The notes under the pieces are model-generated. The model was not told the origin of the DNA and searched no databases. It was given only the letters and a program-made list of their open reading frames with translations. 64,000 nt of DNA, from positions 4,278,001-4,342,000 of the forward strand of contig NC_061472.1 of assembly GCF_022581195.2 (NCBI RefSeq), given 5' to 3'. The first letter of the stretch is position 1; each line of letters starts with the position of its first letter. This DNA is from Helicoverpa zea. Its lineage: Eukaryota; Arthropoda; Insecta; Lepidoptera; Noctuidae. A program made the translations under genes and the position numbers. Shown one piece after another: positions 1 to 11,690 of this stretch.

Positions 1-666
1 GTTACGTAAAACCGGCGTCCCCGAATGCTATACTCAGTAGCAGTTGTTGTTACAATTCCACGTCAGAACTCAGATTTGAGAAAATTCTGACAAAAGGGCT
101 AGTTAGGTGATTAAACCTGCAGCTCATTTGATAAGAAGTTAAGTTTTAATTAAGACACTATTATGCTAATAACAAATACATGGTTCTAAGAGACGGAAAG
201 AATAAGTGAGAAAATATAAGGGAGTCAATATTTGAAATACAACCTTTGAGTATCTTCTTTCTAATGCAATTTATTCTTAAATGAAAGCACGTGTCAACAT
301 ATAAAAGAAACGTCATTTTATATAGGTTTAATGGCGATAATTGCTTGAAGGTTTTCGGAAGTTATGTAAAACAATAGGTGTCAGTTTTCAGCGTGATTTA
401 GGTGACAGTTTTGTATGAGGTTTTTTTGGTGTGGAAATTCATTTTCAGTTGGATAATGTAAAAAACATTGTCTGTGAAGTTTTTCAAAGGTTTCGCTTTT
501 AAATAGGTATAGTAAAGCACGACTTTTTTAATTGTGATTAAATGCATAATTATCTTTAAATAGATAAAATATAAATATTGCTAGTTGCATATAACCAATA
601 ATAATTATGTAATACTAGCTTTCCGCCCGCGGCTTCGCCCGCGTGGAATTCGGTTCACCCCTCCCG

Positions 667-815
667 CTGTGGGTTAGCAGCGGTGAGGGAGTGTCAGACT
701 CTTACTGACTAAAATCGTCGTGTTCCGTCCTAGGCCTTTTATATACCAGGGCCGCGGTACCTCTTTCGAACAACCCGCAGCCGCGGCTGGCCCTGGCGCT
801 ACTGGGCCCCACTGA
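667..815 (+). repeat. GC-rich repeat, copy 1
   Basis: Begins GGGTTAGCAGCGGTGAGGGA and ends near GGGCCCCACTGAT. A second copy in the same orientation lies at 17380-17530. The pair matches a repeat I know as common in noctuid moths, but I cannot name its class. Confidence 0.6.
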
Positions 816-936
816 TTTCAAAACAGACTAATTCGCGGCGAACCTTAACACCACGATACAGAAAAGCACAACGCCATCTATCGAGCTATCGGGAAGCTCG
901 CGATTGAACAATGAGCTACAGGTTAAAGCGCGAGAT

Positions 937-1050
937 ATCATTGCACTTCTTACGTATCTTAAAAAAAACAACGTCACCACGTTTTAAAAAGCTATCATTC
1001 CACTTCTTATGTATTTTAAAAACACATCGTTACCACGTTTTAAAAACACC
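937..1050 (+). repeat. 57-bp tandem duplication
   Basis: Two adjacent diverged copies of a 57-bp unit that starts ATCATT and ends CCACGTTTTAAAA, inside the composite repeat at 611-1656. Confidence 0.7.
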
Positions 1051-1140
1051 CAGCGCCATCTATCGCATACCTCAAGAACGAAATAACTTAACTAATACTT
1101 ATACCAATTAGTAATTCGTTGAATTATAGTTAATTCAGGA

Positions 1141-1411
1141 TAAGTTGATGTAAAAAAAACAGTTAAGACGATAAAACAAATCGTACGTCATCCCTCGGGA
1201 ATTCCTCATTTTCGAGGATTCATTATCGTATCATTTAGCTTCTAAATTTATATGTTCATATTCGTTTGCAATATATAAGTAGATGTAAAAAAAAACAGTT
1301 TAGACGCTTAAACAAATTGTACATCATCCCTCGGGAATTCCTCATTTTCGGGGATTCATTATCGTATCATTTAGCTTCTAAATTTACATGTTTATATTCG
1401 TTTGCAATATA
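1141..1411 (+). repeat. 135-bp tandem duplication
   Basis: Two copies of a 135-bp unit (1141-1275 and 1276-1411), both with TCATCCCTCGGGAATTCCTC and TATCGTATCATTTAGCTTCT. The few differences point to a fairly recent duplication within the composite repeat. Confidence 0.8.
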
Positions 1412-2199
1412 TTACCTTGTTTTAAACGACACACAGCGCCATCTACAATCCATCCATCAAGCAAACAATATTTTTGTTTTCCCTCGGGAATATCTATTTT
1501 TTTCGGGATAAAAAGTACCCTATTATTTAATCCGGACTTCTAACTTTACGTCTGCAAAATTTCAAAGCAATCGGTTCAGTAGTTACGGCGTGAAAGCGGA
1601 ACAAACAAACAAACAAACAAACAAACTCACTTTCCGATTTATAATATTAGTAAGGATACTTGCAATGGTCTTTTACTATTAGTAGTTACCTTGAGCGGTT
1701 TGTAAAGTTTAAGAATAATATTTAAACAAGATATTAATTATTATTCTTTGTGATAACCGAATTTGTAATATAAATATAGCGCAAAGAAAAATCAAAACAA
1801 CATAATTAAAATAATATAAAAAAAACTAAAAATACCTTACCTTAAAAACATCTTGATTGTTTAAAATAAAATCTCCAAACAAAACTAATTAAACACCTCG
1901 AAGCACAATAAATCAATTCATTTTAAGAAATAATAAAAATAAAATAATAAACACGACCACACAGCTCGAACGTTGAAGTTCTAATGATAACTTAATAAAA
2001 ACAACCCTTCACACTTTACTTCACAAAATTAATATTAATTGTGACAATAAAAATAACAATAAACCGCACGTGTCTAGCATTATTCAACAGCCGTCCATAA
2101 CACACGAATTTTCATAAACCACTAATAAAAAATATTATAATTTAAAACTAATGCGTCAATTTATGCGTGAGCTTTTTATTAGAATGAGATTAAAGGCTC

Positions 2200-2345
2200 G
2201 ATCCTGAAGCTCCGATACTTCCGTGCGCCGGCGCACCGGGACAGCGACTATAAAAAGCCACTAAGCCTCTCTTTCCCGCGAGCCTTATTTTCTTTTTTAC
2301 GTTGAAAAAACATGCGCGGGCGCCTTAACGAAACCCTACGCGTGG
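2200..2345 (+). promoter_or_regulatory. candidate TATA promoter or CpG-rich island
   Basis: A short GC-rich island in AT-rich DNA has CTATAAAAAG at about 2249 and CpG-rich sequence downstream. No confirmed transcript start or coding exon follows, so this is a weak promoter guess. Confidence 0.25.
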
Positions 2346-3420
2346 TGGGGACTGCTCCAATTTCAAATTTTCAAGACACTTTAGTCTTGTCATTTTGGAA
2401 ATATAACCGTGGTGTAATTAAGAAAAAAAATATTCTTTTGAAGGTTTTATTAAGAGCGCAGCTGAAGCGAGTGCGAGGGAGACGGATGTCTTTTTGTGAG
2501 GAGCGTTTTTCCAGCGTCGGTCGTTGTTTCGCGCGAAAGAAATGGAAAGAGTTGTTCGTTACTTACATCGCTTTAGATTAATGAGTTCGAGAGAGATGTA
2601 GCTAATGGCGCGGTAATTACTGTTGTTTCGCGTAAACGAGACGAAACTATAATGATTGGGCGCAATGACAGTTATTGATATTGTCGTAATAAGCGTCGAT
2701 TTGTGGCTGGGAGATTTGCCGTATAGGTGGGGTGCGCGAGCGCATCTAGATCGCTAAAGCTAATGTTAATTACAATTTAATGACGGCGTCGGGATTCGCT
2801 GTTTTTATGGTGGTATATGGCGTTTTAATTCGCGCATGTGTGGGTAGTAGTTAACAAGTGCTTGCTATATTTAGAAGCCGTGTAGTATTTACTGTTTAAA
2901 TTCATTAAGCGCTACTAAGCCAAAGATAATTTTATGTTGGCGTTTATTAATTGGTGTCATGTTCGTTTTCAGTTTGTAGGTGCTTGTTTAGTTTGCTTAT
3001 TGAATCTGATAGAGTAATTATTGAATAAATCACAAGTATTGGTTATATAAGGTTATGTTTAGAGCACTATAGTTAGGTCACCTTTATCATCAATAACCAA
3101 AACAATGAGTAGAAATACAAGACTGGCCCGTGACAAACATAAATATCATTGACCCGGACACGTAATTTTATCACTTCTTAAAGAAAAAAATTTAGCTTCT
3201 TTCCTAAAGATTGCACCTGTAACGAAACTCAATGAATACATCACAGAGGCGGGTAGAGAAACAAAAGTTTGAAGATGAGTGGTCGCCCGCGGGCGGCGTG
3301 TTACGCAGATACCAGTTATCTGAACATCAACACGTTAGGGATAAAGTTTCGTAAATGTTCACCCTTTTAGAATGTTAAGAACACGACATTTAGATTGTTT
3401 AAATGTATTTTCTTGATTTT

Positions 3421-3573
3421 GTTTCGGAGGGCACGTTAAACTGCAGGTCTCGACTATCATTGAACATCCATGTCAGTCGTTACGGGTAGTCAGAAGCCAG
3501 TAAGTCTGACACCAGTCTAACCAAGGGGTACTGGGTTGCCCAGGTTACTCTCTTGAGGAGGGCAGATAAAGTG
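3421..3573 (+). mobile_element. tRNA-derived SINE, middle fragment
   Basis: Matches the body of the full SINE at 30032-30419 from the GGCACGTTAAACTGCAGGTC region to the 'gaggagggcagata' region. The tRNA head and the tail are missing. Confidence 0.75.
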
Positions 3574-5029
3574 TTTTATTGACACGTCTACCCATTATCA
3601 CTTGACGACTCTGTCTGTAGGCAGGTTGACAAGCCCAACATCAGTTATATAGATTTGTCAAAATCATTCAATGACACTCTCCTATAATTTTATCACATAG
3701 TACATACATGTCTATAAGAGAATTCCAATGAAATGTTAAAAATAAGACTTATTTTTGGCTGTTGTACCTAGATACTGCATGGTGCATAGAAATTTATCCT
3801 ATTATTTCGGTTATAATTGTTCAATATTTTTGCAATTTCTACGAAATACAGAGCAGAAAAATGCATTTTGTAAATAGAGTGCCGTACTTACTTTGAAAGT
3901 CATTACCAATCACACTTTTATACCATAGTCGATGTCGTCTTTTAAGTTACAAAATATTTTTACTAAGAATTAGAACTAGTTCGAAGTTTAATTTTATACA
4001 ATATCAAAGTTTAGTTCTACTTATATATTTACTTATCTCATTGTGTGGTACGTGCTATATTTTATATTTGAGTATAAATATGACGTAAAGTACATAATAT
4101 AGACGTAGATATTATTTACTCTGTAGGTTTTGTTTGAGGTTCAACATTATAGTAGCAAAGTTTTATTTGTATAGTTTGTAGATTTATTTTACTTACGCTT
4201 GCACTAAGGTAAACGTACCAATACTCGTCGGATTTCGGAAATCACTGACTTTGAAGCGCTACTGTGTGTTAAATATTCAATAGAAAATGAAAATTTTTGC
4301 ATGACGTGATAGAGTATTTATTCGTTATTCTAAGTAACTAATGTTTTTTTAATAATTTTAATGGGTTTATATACTTATTAAGGCAAAAGTAAAAAAAGGG
4401 CGATTTGTACCAATAGTCGTCTGATTTGTACGGATACTCGTCAAATATTCCCAGTACTCGTCAACTTTTAATGCTAATGTGAACTCTCTGCTCTTGAACA
4501 TAAAGTTCAAGTTAAGTACATTTTTTTGTGCTTGAATTTGTTAAGCATACCTGTACCTTTGAAACATTAGTTAGTAGATAGATAAAAGACCAAATCCCTA
4601 TTTAGAATAGCAGGTCATAATCTGTTAGAAGAGCAGGTATTCAATAAAACAGATACATAGTTGCATTTTAATTTATATTCCTATCCATCAAACGCAGTCA
4701 CAAAATCAGTCTATAAAATATATGTTGTATTTCTTAGTCATAATAACCATGCAGTCATGTGCATTGTAGCACGAGTAAAATAAATTACTATTAAAATATT
4801 TAAATTGTAAAATAAAATAATTAGTTTTCACAAAAAATAAAAGCCACATTCATTTATATAGCTTTCCGCGAAATAATTACTAACATTCATAAATATGCAG
4901 GTAAGGTTGTCATTCATCAAAACTTCTGAACTGCTTAGCACATGCTTAGTACGATTTGCAAAAATCTCTATAGATAGTTCAAACTGTCTTAAAGGTATCA
5001 ATCAAAAAAAATATATGATTAGGTACAAC

Positions 5030-5260
5030 TATAGTTCGGCCATTCAGAGAATGCGTTCCTGACACGTCGCGATTGAACTGACTGAATTATAACATTCATT
5101 GATTATTGATATAATAATGTTGTTTTAATGCTCCTCAATTGTTAAAACGGTAAACAACCAGCAAAAATATTTTTATCGTAACTGCAACGCCATTGCAAAG
5201 TTACGTCGTCAGTTCAATCGCGACGTGTCAGGAACGCATTCTCTGAATGGCCGAACTATA
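5030..5260. mobile_element. MITE with 51-53 bp perfect terminal inverted repeats
   Basis: The first 53 bases, starting TATAGTTCGGCCATTCAGAG, are the exact reverse complement of the last 53. Taking TA as the target duplication (5030-5031 and 5259-5260), the element is 227 bp, as expected for a Tc1/mariner-type MITE. The 120-bp centre has no ORF. It abuts the (ATT)n end of the repeat at 5270-5720. Confidence 0.85.
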
Positions 5261-5264
5261 AGCG

Positions 5265-5720
5265 TTCAAACCCAATAATAATAATATCTAATAAGCCCCG
5301 CAGGGCATCTGAGGTGGATGACGGGGAGTAGCGACCCCGCGAGGCTATGTATACCGAGTGCTCCAGGGAGAGTATACTGTCCCTTGTCCTCCGTGACTGT
5401 CCCCATCTCCGGCCTGCCGGAGTGAAGCATGACGAGGGATAGGTCTCCCGCCTCTTGGCTTGCCTCATTGGCCGACCAGAGTGGAGTCGCTAGAGCAAGG
5501 TTAGCAGCCCTGCTCGGAGAGTAGGTGCCTCGTGGTAAGTGGCGAGTAGGCCGGTGATGCTGGACCCACAGGGAGCGCGTGCTCTGCGTTTAAAGTCCGC
5601 CGAGGTATCCTCACCCTTCAGCCGCCCATGTCCCTATTGCCCTCAGGTTGCTCTTCAGTGACTGATTCCCGGGGGCCCAGTAATTGAGCTGGCGAGCCCC
5701 ACCTGCCATTTTAACATGTA
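5265..5720 (-). repeat. GC-rich repeat, probably a 3' end of a LINE or SINE
   Basis: A GC-rich block that on the minus strand ends in GATATTATTATTATT, a microsatellite-like tail typical of retroposon 3' ends. Short ORFs at 5256-5468 and 5611-5820 show no known domain. The class is inferred only from the tail and the composition. Confidence 0.4.
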
Positions 5721-5755
5721 TTTCATACATTGTCACCGGCAAGTGCAAAAGTTCC

Positions 5756-6130
5756 TCATCACCATCATCCTTCGAGCCTTTTTTCCCAACTAGGTTGGGG
5801 TCGACTTCCAGTCTAACCAAATTCAGCTGAGTACCAGTGCCTTACAAGAAGCGACTGCCTATCTGACCTCCTCAACCCAGTTACCCGGGCAACCCGATAC
5901 CCCATGGTTAGACTGGTGTCAGACTTACTGGTTTCTGACTACCCGTAACGACTGCCAAGGATGTTCAATGACAGCCGGGAACTACAGTTTAACGTGCCAT
6001 CCGAAACACAGTCATTGGTGTCATAGGTACATACAAACTTAGAAAAGTTGCATTGGTACTTGCCTGACCTGGAATCGAACCCGCGCCCTCATACTTGAGA
6101 GGTTGATTCTTTGCCCACCAGGCCACCACG
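5756..6130 (-). mobile_element. tRNA-derived SINE, near full length
   Basis: Minus-strand copy of the family seen at 30032-30419. The tRNA-like head is at the high-coordinate end (A box in the GTGGCCTGGTGGG region; a B-box-like GGTTCGATTCC). The body carries the TTGGGGTCGACTTCCAGTCT region, and the tail has GATGATGG-type repeats. Confidence 0.88.
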
Positions 6131-6706
6131 AATATTTTTCCAGGTGCCATAGTTCCTATAGTTTCCTATATCCTAATCCACTAACATCAAAACGCAATAG
6201 CCCAAGTAGTTTTCTTCCACAGTTACCTAGCAATTAAATAGTTTAGCGCAGAACCGGGGATTGCCCTTGGGTTCATTTCTATAGTATATTTTATACAGGG
6301 ATAATCGTCGGTTTTGTGTCACCTTTTCATTAAAGTTGTCTCAAAAGGGCGTTTTAAATTTTCTTGCTGCATCTGATGTTGTGTGTGGCCCCTTGATTTA
6401 CAGCTTTTATGAATTTTCAAAGGCCCTCTTGCTTGTAGTTTCTTTCAGTCATGATCTGCTATTAAAATTACGATCATGCAATCACTAAATACATACAATT
6501 TTAAATAAAAAAATCTTACTTAAGATTACTCTTTACCCATCAATATCGAATACGACAAGCAAAGAAGTGACAGCGATGGAAGCTATGTCATCTTAGTTTT
6601 AAAACTGATTTTAATATTTTTTGCGTCAAAACTAGTTAGGGACGTTAGGGAGACGCGGTACAATACGCGTGACGACATGCAGTTATTTCGAACAAAAAGC
6701 ATAGTG

Positions 6707-6925
6707 TATAGTTATCGGCACGAATCTTGAGCTCTGACCTACATCTGCGCAGAAGTGATTTATTAGCAAAGAACCAATCCCGAGTGACGGCTATGACGCG
6801 ATGCACTGCGGGCCAATCACCGCTTTAACCCGCCCCCGCGCCTCACTTCATACCACAAAAGGGACCCAATAAATTACTTCTTCACAGGCGAAGGTCAGAG
6901 CTCAAGATTCGTGCCGATAACTATA
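6707..6925. mobile_element. MITE with about 60-bp terminal inverted repeats
   Basis: Left end TATAGTTATCGGCACGAATC and right end are inverted copies for about 34 bp without mismatch, then with several mismatches to about 60 bp. TA at both edges fits a TA target duplication. It is separate from the MITE at 5030 but has the same TATAGTT start. No ORF. Confidence 0.8.
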
Positions 6926-7849
6926 AGAACAGTCAATTTTTGCTTGCCACAAATTGTAATCCAAGCGTAGTAGAAACAAAGGCTAGTGCTAGAGTTAGTT
7001 GTACCCAAAGCATTAGATCTTAATCGAATGGCGGAAGCCTACAGCGGCCAATATATACCTAAAAAAACACTCGTAGAAAGTGCATACTTATAGAAAACAG
7101 GGGATTTAACCATTAAGAAACATATGAATTGAATTGAATAACATGACTGTGTACGTGTATCTAGAACCAGCAGAGTAAAATTTACCCCTAAGAAAAAGCT
7201 TAAAAGAAACTCAGTTTTATGAAAAAATTTAGTCGAAATCTTAAATATGTTTGTTCTAGACAGTTAACAATTTTGTAAAAGTCCCGATATTCGCTGTTTA
7301 TTTGCATTTTGTACTGTAAAACACAAAATATCCTCATTATGACGAGTTTAGGTGCAACTTTTGAGCATGTCCCAGTAGTCGTCATAATAATTGTAAAATT
7401 GACGGGTTTTGGGTCAAATCGGAGTTTTAAAGTACCAATAGATGTCACATTAAAAAAATATATCTTCTATGTTAAAAGTATTCCAAATTGCATATTACAT
7501 CGTTAGCAAATAAACGTAACTATCTAATTAAACAAAGAAACATACCACAGACCCCACTGGATTTATGTAAATCAAAACACAAAACCACGTGCTGAGTTTC
7601 ACTTTTGACAGCTGAACTTCACGAAAAAACGATTTTGTTAGGGCACACACGTTTAAAATAACATATCTTAGAAGCCGTGACTGTTAAAACCCCGTATTGT
7701 TATTTCAATTGTGCAATATAATATCAACAATATGTTTACATATAAACCGGCCCATTTTAAGTTCAGTAGAAAAAAATAATAAATGTTTTTAGATTAATTG
7801 ACGACTATTGGGGCATGACGACTTCACCCGCGTTTACCTTATTTATTAT

Positions 7850-10150
7850 TCATTCCTGAAGTCACCAAAGTCTTCTTTCACTATGATTGACTACGATTTT
7901 AGATGCAATTTATGTATCAAGTAATTGCTGATGGAATTTCTAGTATATTCTCAAAACGCCTAGTCGCTTTCCCAAAGTTACTTACCTATTTGACACTTTT
8001 TATTACTTACGAAATTAACGTGTCAACAAAGACATATTCCTGAAAAACAGGCACACTATTAACTGTCAGAAGTAAAATGGAGAAAAATGGTCATAAATAA
8101 ATGTTTCCCTTTATATTCCTGCAAATTAAAAAGTCGCTCAAATCACCTCGTTTATTTGTTCATAAGTAGCGATAACAGTAGTACCTAACTTAACAGAGTA
8201 ACGTTGAGCGGCACCTCAAAAGGCTCACGTCGTGATGCTAACACAGGTGGTGAATTATCAAAAACATAGCTGCATTATGGATGACCACCTGTTCATGAGC
8301 TTCCATATTTTCGGATGTATTGAATAATATTAATATTGGGACAGTTATGAATAAGATATACTGGCAAGAAGAACGCAGGATGACGAACGTTGTCGCGTTG
8401 GTGGATGTAGATTTTTTCAAGCCTGCTTTTACTTTTACCGCTTTGCATATCCCATTTTTTATATTCCCAGTCGTTAAAATGGATAATAATTGCTTAGGTA
8501 TTTGTATGTACACAAAACATCTAGGTATAGTTCACAGATTTGGAAGAAAATGTTTAGAATCTAAATAGATGTCCAATTTCAAGTGTAAAATTCACACAAA
8601 TCAACCAACAAACAACAATCTTCCCAAATCTTTCTCGTATCGATGAACAATAAAAAGACCTCCTTTCCTCGAAACACCAATTCATACATAATAAATAATA
8701 GAGCATCACATTAGTTAACGTCCGGCGCGTTCGGCGGCCGGGAGTCGAGTGACACAGTGTCATTAGCGCGCGACTCACGCGCAGGCTAAACTGCGCCACG
8801 TGCTGCGTTTGCGCCGACAAACGGCGCGCGCGCACCCTTCTTCACGTACAGGCTGTTTTGTTGAAACTATTTGACAGGTTTTTTATTTCGAAGAATGTGG
8901 GTGATGCTGGGAGCTGTTGACTTTTTAAGGTAACGTTTTGCTAGTGGTTCAAACTTACTGGAAAAGATGTAATGTTTGCTTGTGTGGTAAATAAATCTGT
9001 TTATTCATTTACTGCTGAAAGAAACTAGAACGGTAATGCTTCACAAAATATGACATCATATGTCGAAATAATCATCGTGTATGTTTCTGCAGCATTTTTA
9101 AGTCTCCACAAAGTTTATTATTTCATACTTTTGCACTTTGTTTCTTCTTAGTACCCACTTCAAATTAATTTGGAACTTAATTATCAATTTTTGTAACCCG
9201 CCGTATCCATATCAGAATGACGACGTATTTAACAATAACAGCAGGGAGGTCCTTCCAAAGAGACCGGCATGACCGCCGAAATCACGTAGCGAGCCACCCT
9301 AATGTAAACAATAGACAAAGGTCCCGCCACAGTTATTAGGATACTTGATAACTATCATAGTTGAAGTACAGTTGAAGACTGGGTGTGTGGAAGTTGGGAG
9401 AAAGGGGTTTATTAATTAATGTTTAAGGGAGCATATTGGTCTAGCATGAAGGTATGTTTAAATTATGATTTGTGAGGTTTCGAATCTTCCTACAGATAAG
9501 AGGGACCCTCCGTCCTTATCGTAGTTACAGCAAAAAGACTACTGGATAAGGTCTCCCCCAAACTATGCTGATTTTTCGACTGAATACGGCAGCTTGCAAT
9601 ATTTATCGATGAATTTATTTATACGCATTTTGTTCATGAGTACAGTTCTTTGATAGTTCCCATAGTTACCAATATCTTCATTCATTTAACATTTCCACAA
9701 AAGAACTACCTACCAAAATTCTACGTTTATAACTGCTAGTGACAACAAGATGGTCATAATATATGTGGAACCTATTTCAGATTAGCAGCATGGTTTTATA
9801 CCACCAATATCGTCTATAAGGCCATTAATCCCCTTTTAATCCTCAATTTAATTCTTATTTGCTCTATTTTGTTCCTCTACTTGACTGTACCTTTTACCAG
9901 GAATCCTCAGTATAGTAGGGTGGTGCTCCGATTTTGTCAGTCCTTTTTCACTAAAGAGGTCGTTAAGATGCCATCGCGTTGTAAGATTAGGCCTTAAAGA
10001 CTATTGTTCTTATTTTTGAAGCAGTATTATTGTAGATTCTTGTTAGATTTTCATTAGTTTAATATATTTCAGCGTTCAAATTATTTTTAGATTAGGATTA
10101 AAACTTACCACTTACTTCCAGACTCAAGACGTTACTTAAGTCCCTCCTTA
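7850..10150. other. non-genic stretch with a CpG-rich island
   Basis: No gene is supported. A GC- and CpG-rich island at 8715-8845 includes CCACGTGC (E-box) near 8796 and could be a promoter, but I find no adjoining exon. The ORFs at 8238-8513, 8320-8568 and 8554-8835 have no recognisable domain. Confidence 0.4.
8715..8845. promoter_or_regulatory. CpG-rich island, possible promoter
   Basis: About 130 bp with many CG dinucleotides in a very AT-rich setting, with an E-box core CACGTG. In moth genomes such islands often mark first exons, but none is visible. Confidence 0.25.
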
Positions 10151-10185
10151 GTGACGGATTGTCAAAGAACTCCTTAACTAAGGAA

Positions 10186-10436
10186 TTAAGTAACCTTATA
10201 GGCAATTACATGTTTGGCTGTTTGGGGTTGAAACTCTTGGGCCGTGGGGTCCGAGCGCCCACCTTCTTGCCAGGGATATTTCCCAGCGCCTGGTTAACAC
10301 TTCCCGGGACCCAAAGGCTGGCTTTTATTTCGCACAGTGGTTGAGCATTGCCATCCAACGTGGCAATGCTGCCAGCCTTTTGGGTACATTACCCAGTGAC
10401 AGCGATGAGGAGCAATTTTTTGATGCACTGTATTAG
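10186..10436 (+). pseudogene. C-terminal remnant of an RLE-type LINE ORF
   Basis: Conceptual translation starting NLIGNY, then after a frameshift near 10238 LGPWGPSAHLLARDIS and IAIQRGNAASLLG, ending DSDEEQFFDALY and stop at 10436. This aligns with the last 80 residues of the ORF at 59333-61360 (NLIGNY, LGPWGPSSRLLYKDIA, IAIQRGNAASLLGTF, DSDAEEYFDA). The copy is 5'-truncated and broken by one frameshift. Its 3' UTR is split by the LTR element at 10455-12795. Confidence 0.85.
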
Positions 10437-10454
10437 TTTTAGGTTGTATATATA

Positions 10455-10766
10455 TGTGGGAGCGTCAGAAGGAGCCTCGCGGCGGTCATGGCTGTCACGT
10501 TGCATCTCGGGCGTTGTAACGACCGGAATTCAAAAATAAAGGCACGCTTGTGTAGTCCACCGTTCCATTATTTGGTTTCCTCACCATTTTATTCACAATC
10601 ACACACAATCAGTAAGATGGAATGGGATTTCGAGCCAATAGGTTAGTATGTGCACAATTCAGTTGGCACCTGTCACCAGAATGACTGCTGCCATCACTCG
10701 TCGTGACACTTACTACTCTATTCGGGGTTACCCGCTCATAATTTTAATGTTATCAACGCGCCGACA
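10455..10766 (+). repeat. left LTR (312 bp)
   Basis: Direct copy of 12484-12795. Starts TGTGGGAGCGTCAG and ends with ACGCGCCGACA. Contains CAAAAATAAAGG with a poly(A) signal. Confidence 0.8.
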
Positions 10767-10953
10767 CGGCCATCCTGCATTATCACACGTCCTCGTGTGT
10801 ACCGGTTTCATCTTACAGTCTACTCCGTTCGGCCTCCCTGACCCCTCAAATGACTCCCTTTGTCCATGTTGTACAACATCTTACAGTGGTTACAAATTTG
10901 AAGTCCAAGCGCAACAAAATGTTTCCCTTAAGTCACACATTTCCGAAAGTCAA

Positions 10954-11420
10954 TGCCACACGGGCCAATTGCTGCCACACAGGTTAGTCATTGCCACAGA
11001 GGCTAATCATTGCCACACAGGATACTCATTGCCACGCAGGCTATTCGTTGCCACACAGGATACTCATTGCCACGCAGGCTATTCGTTGCCACACAGGCTA
11101 GTTATTGCCACACAGGCTAGTCGGTGCCACACAGGTTAGTCGTTGCCACACAGGCCAGTTATTGCCACACAGGCTAGTCATTGCCACACAGGCTAGTCAT
11201 TGCCACATAGGCCAGTTATTGCCACACAGGCTAGTCATTGTCACACAGGCCAGTTATTGCCACACAGGCTAGTCATTGCCACACAGGCTAGTCATTACCA
11301 CACAGGCTAGTCATTGCCACACAGGCTAGTCATTACCACACAGGCTAGTTATTGCCACACAGGCCAGGTATTGCCACACAGGCTAGTCATTGCCACACAG
11401 GCTAGTAGCTGTCACACAGG
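10954..11420 (+). repeat. 19-bp minisatellite, 24 units
   Basis: Consensus unit TGCCACACAGGCTAGTCAT; 24 units fill 10954-11409 exactly (456 bp) and a partial unit follows. Units vary at a few positions, and one two-unit block (GATACTCAT then GCTATTCGT) is itself duplicated. It is the bulk of the LTR element's interior. The open frame at 10648-11139 crosses it only because the unit lacks stops. Confidence 0.95.
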
Positions 11421-11461
11421 GTTCCCTTAGCCAAGCTATCAGACACATGTTACCAACTGTA

Positions 11462-11690
11462 CCACAGATGTATACGGGTCTCGTCCTGGTCACCCTGATG
11501 CCGTCACACAGGCCAACGAGTCTCTTCCAGGTCACCCCGATACCCATCAATAGGTACAGCTTAACACAATAAAAACAACAGTACCGCAGACTTTACACAG
11601 GTCTCTTCTTGGTCACCCCGATGCCATCACGAGGCCAACGGGTCTTTTTCAAGTCACCCCGGTATCCGTCATTGGTACAACTTAGCGCCA
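11462..11690 (+). repeat. degenerate imperfect repeats after the minisatellite
   Basis: Blocks holding GGTCTCGTCCTGGTCACCC, GAGTCTCTTCCAGGTCACCC and GGTCTCTTCTTGGTCACCCC recur two to four times with spacing of about 60 bp. They lie inside the LTR element and do not code. Confidence 0.5.

Larger units (their letters stand above)
611..1656 (+). repeat. composite dispersed lepidopteran repeat
   Basis: Starts with TACTAGCTTTCCGCCCGCGG and ends with a TTTATAATATTAGTAAGGAT-like end, the two ends of a repeat scattered over this window (21990, 22806, 27213, 27441, 29030, 35606, 42735, 55590). An (CAAA)n run lies near 1602-1625. Inside are a GC-rich segment at 667-815 that recurs near 17380, a 57-bp duplication (937-1050) and a 135-bp duplication (1141-1411). 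No coding capacity is seen. Confidence 0.65.
1657..4200. other. non-genic AT-rich stretch with one GC-rich island
   Basis: I see no supported gene. The only notable island is at 2200-2345. A SINE piece lies at 3421-3573. The open frame at 2312-2581 has no recognisable domain. Confidence 0.5.
4205..7841. mobile_element. possible 3.6-kb DNA transposon with nested insertions
   Basis: TAAGGTAAACG at 4205-4215 is matched by its reverse complement at 7831-7841. Near both ends a short motif of the form CCAATA(C/G)TCGTC recurs: at about 4217, 4408, 4428, 4450, 7370 and 7434, and inverted near 7797. Such subterminal repeats are usual in DNA transposons. There is no clear target duplication and no transposase ORF. 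Two MITEs, a GC-rich repeat and a SINE lie inside. Confidence 0.35.

Noticed and set aside
10648..11139. 163-codon ORF across the minisatellite
   Set aside because: The open frame exists because the 19-bp unit lacks stops in these frames; no domain, and it lies inside an LTR element.
10954..11420. CRISPR-like look of a short regular repeat
   Set aside because: Units are contiguous with no unique spacers and the genome is animal; it is a minisatellite.
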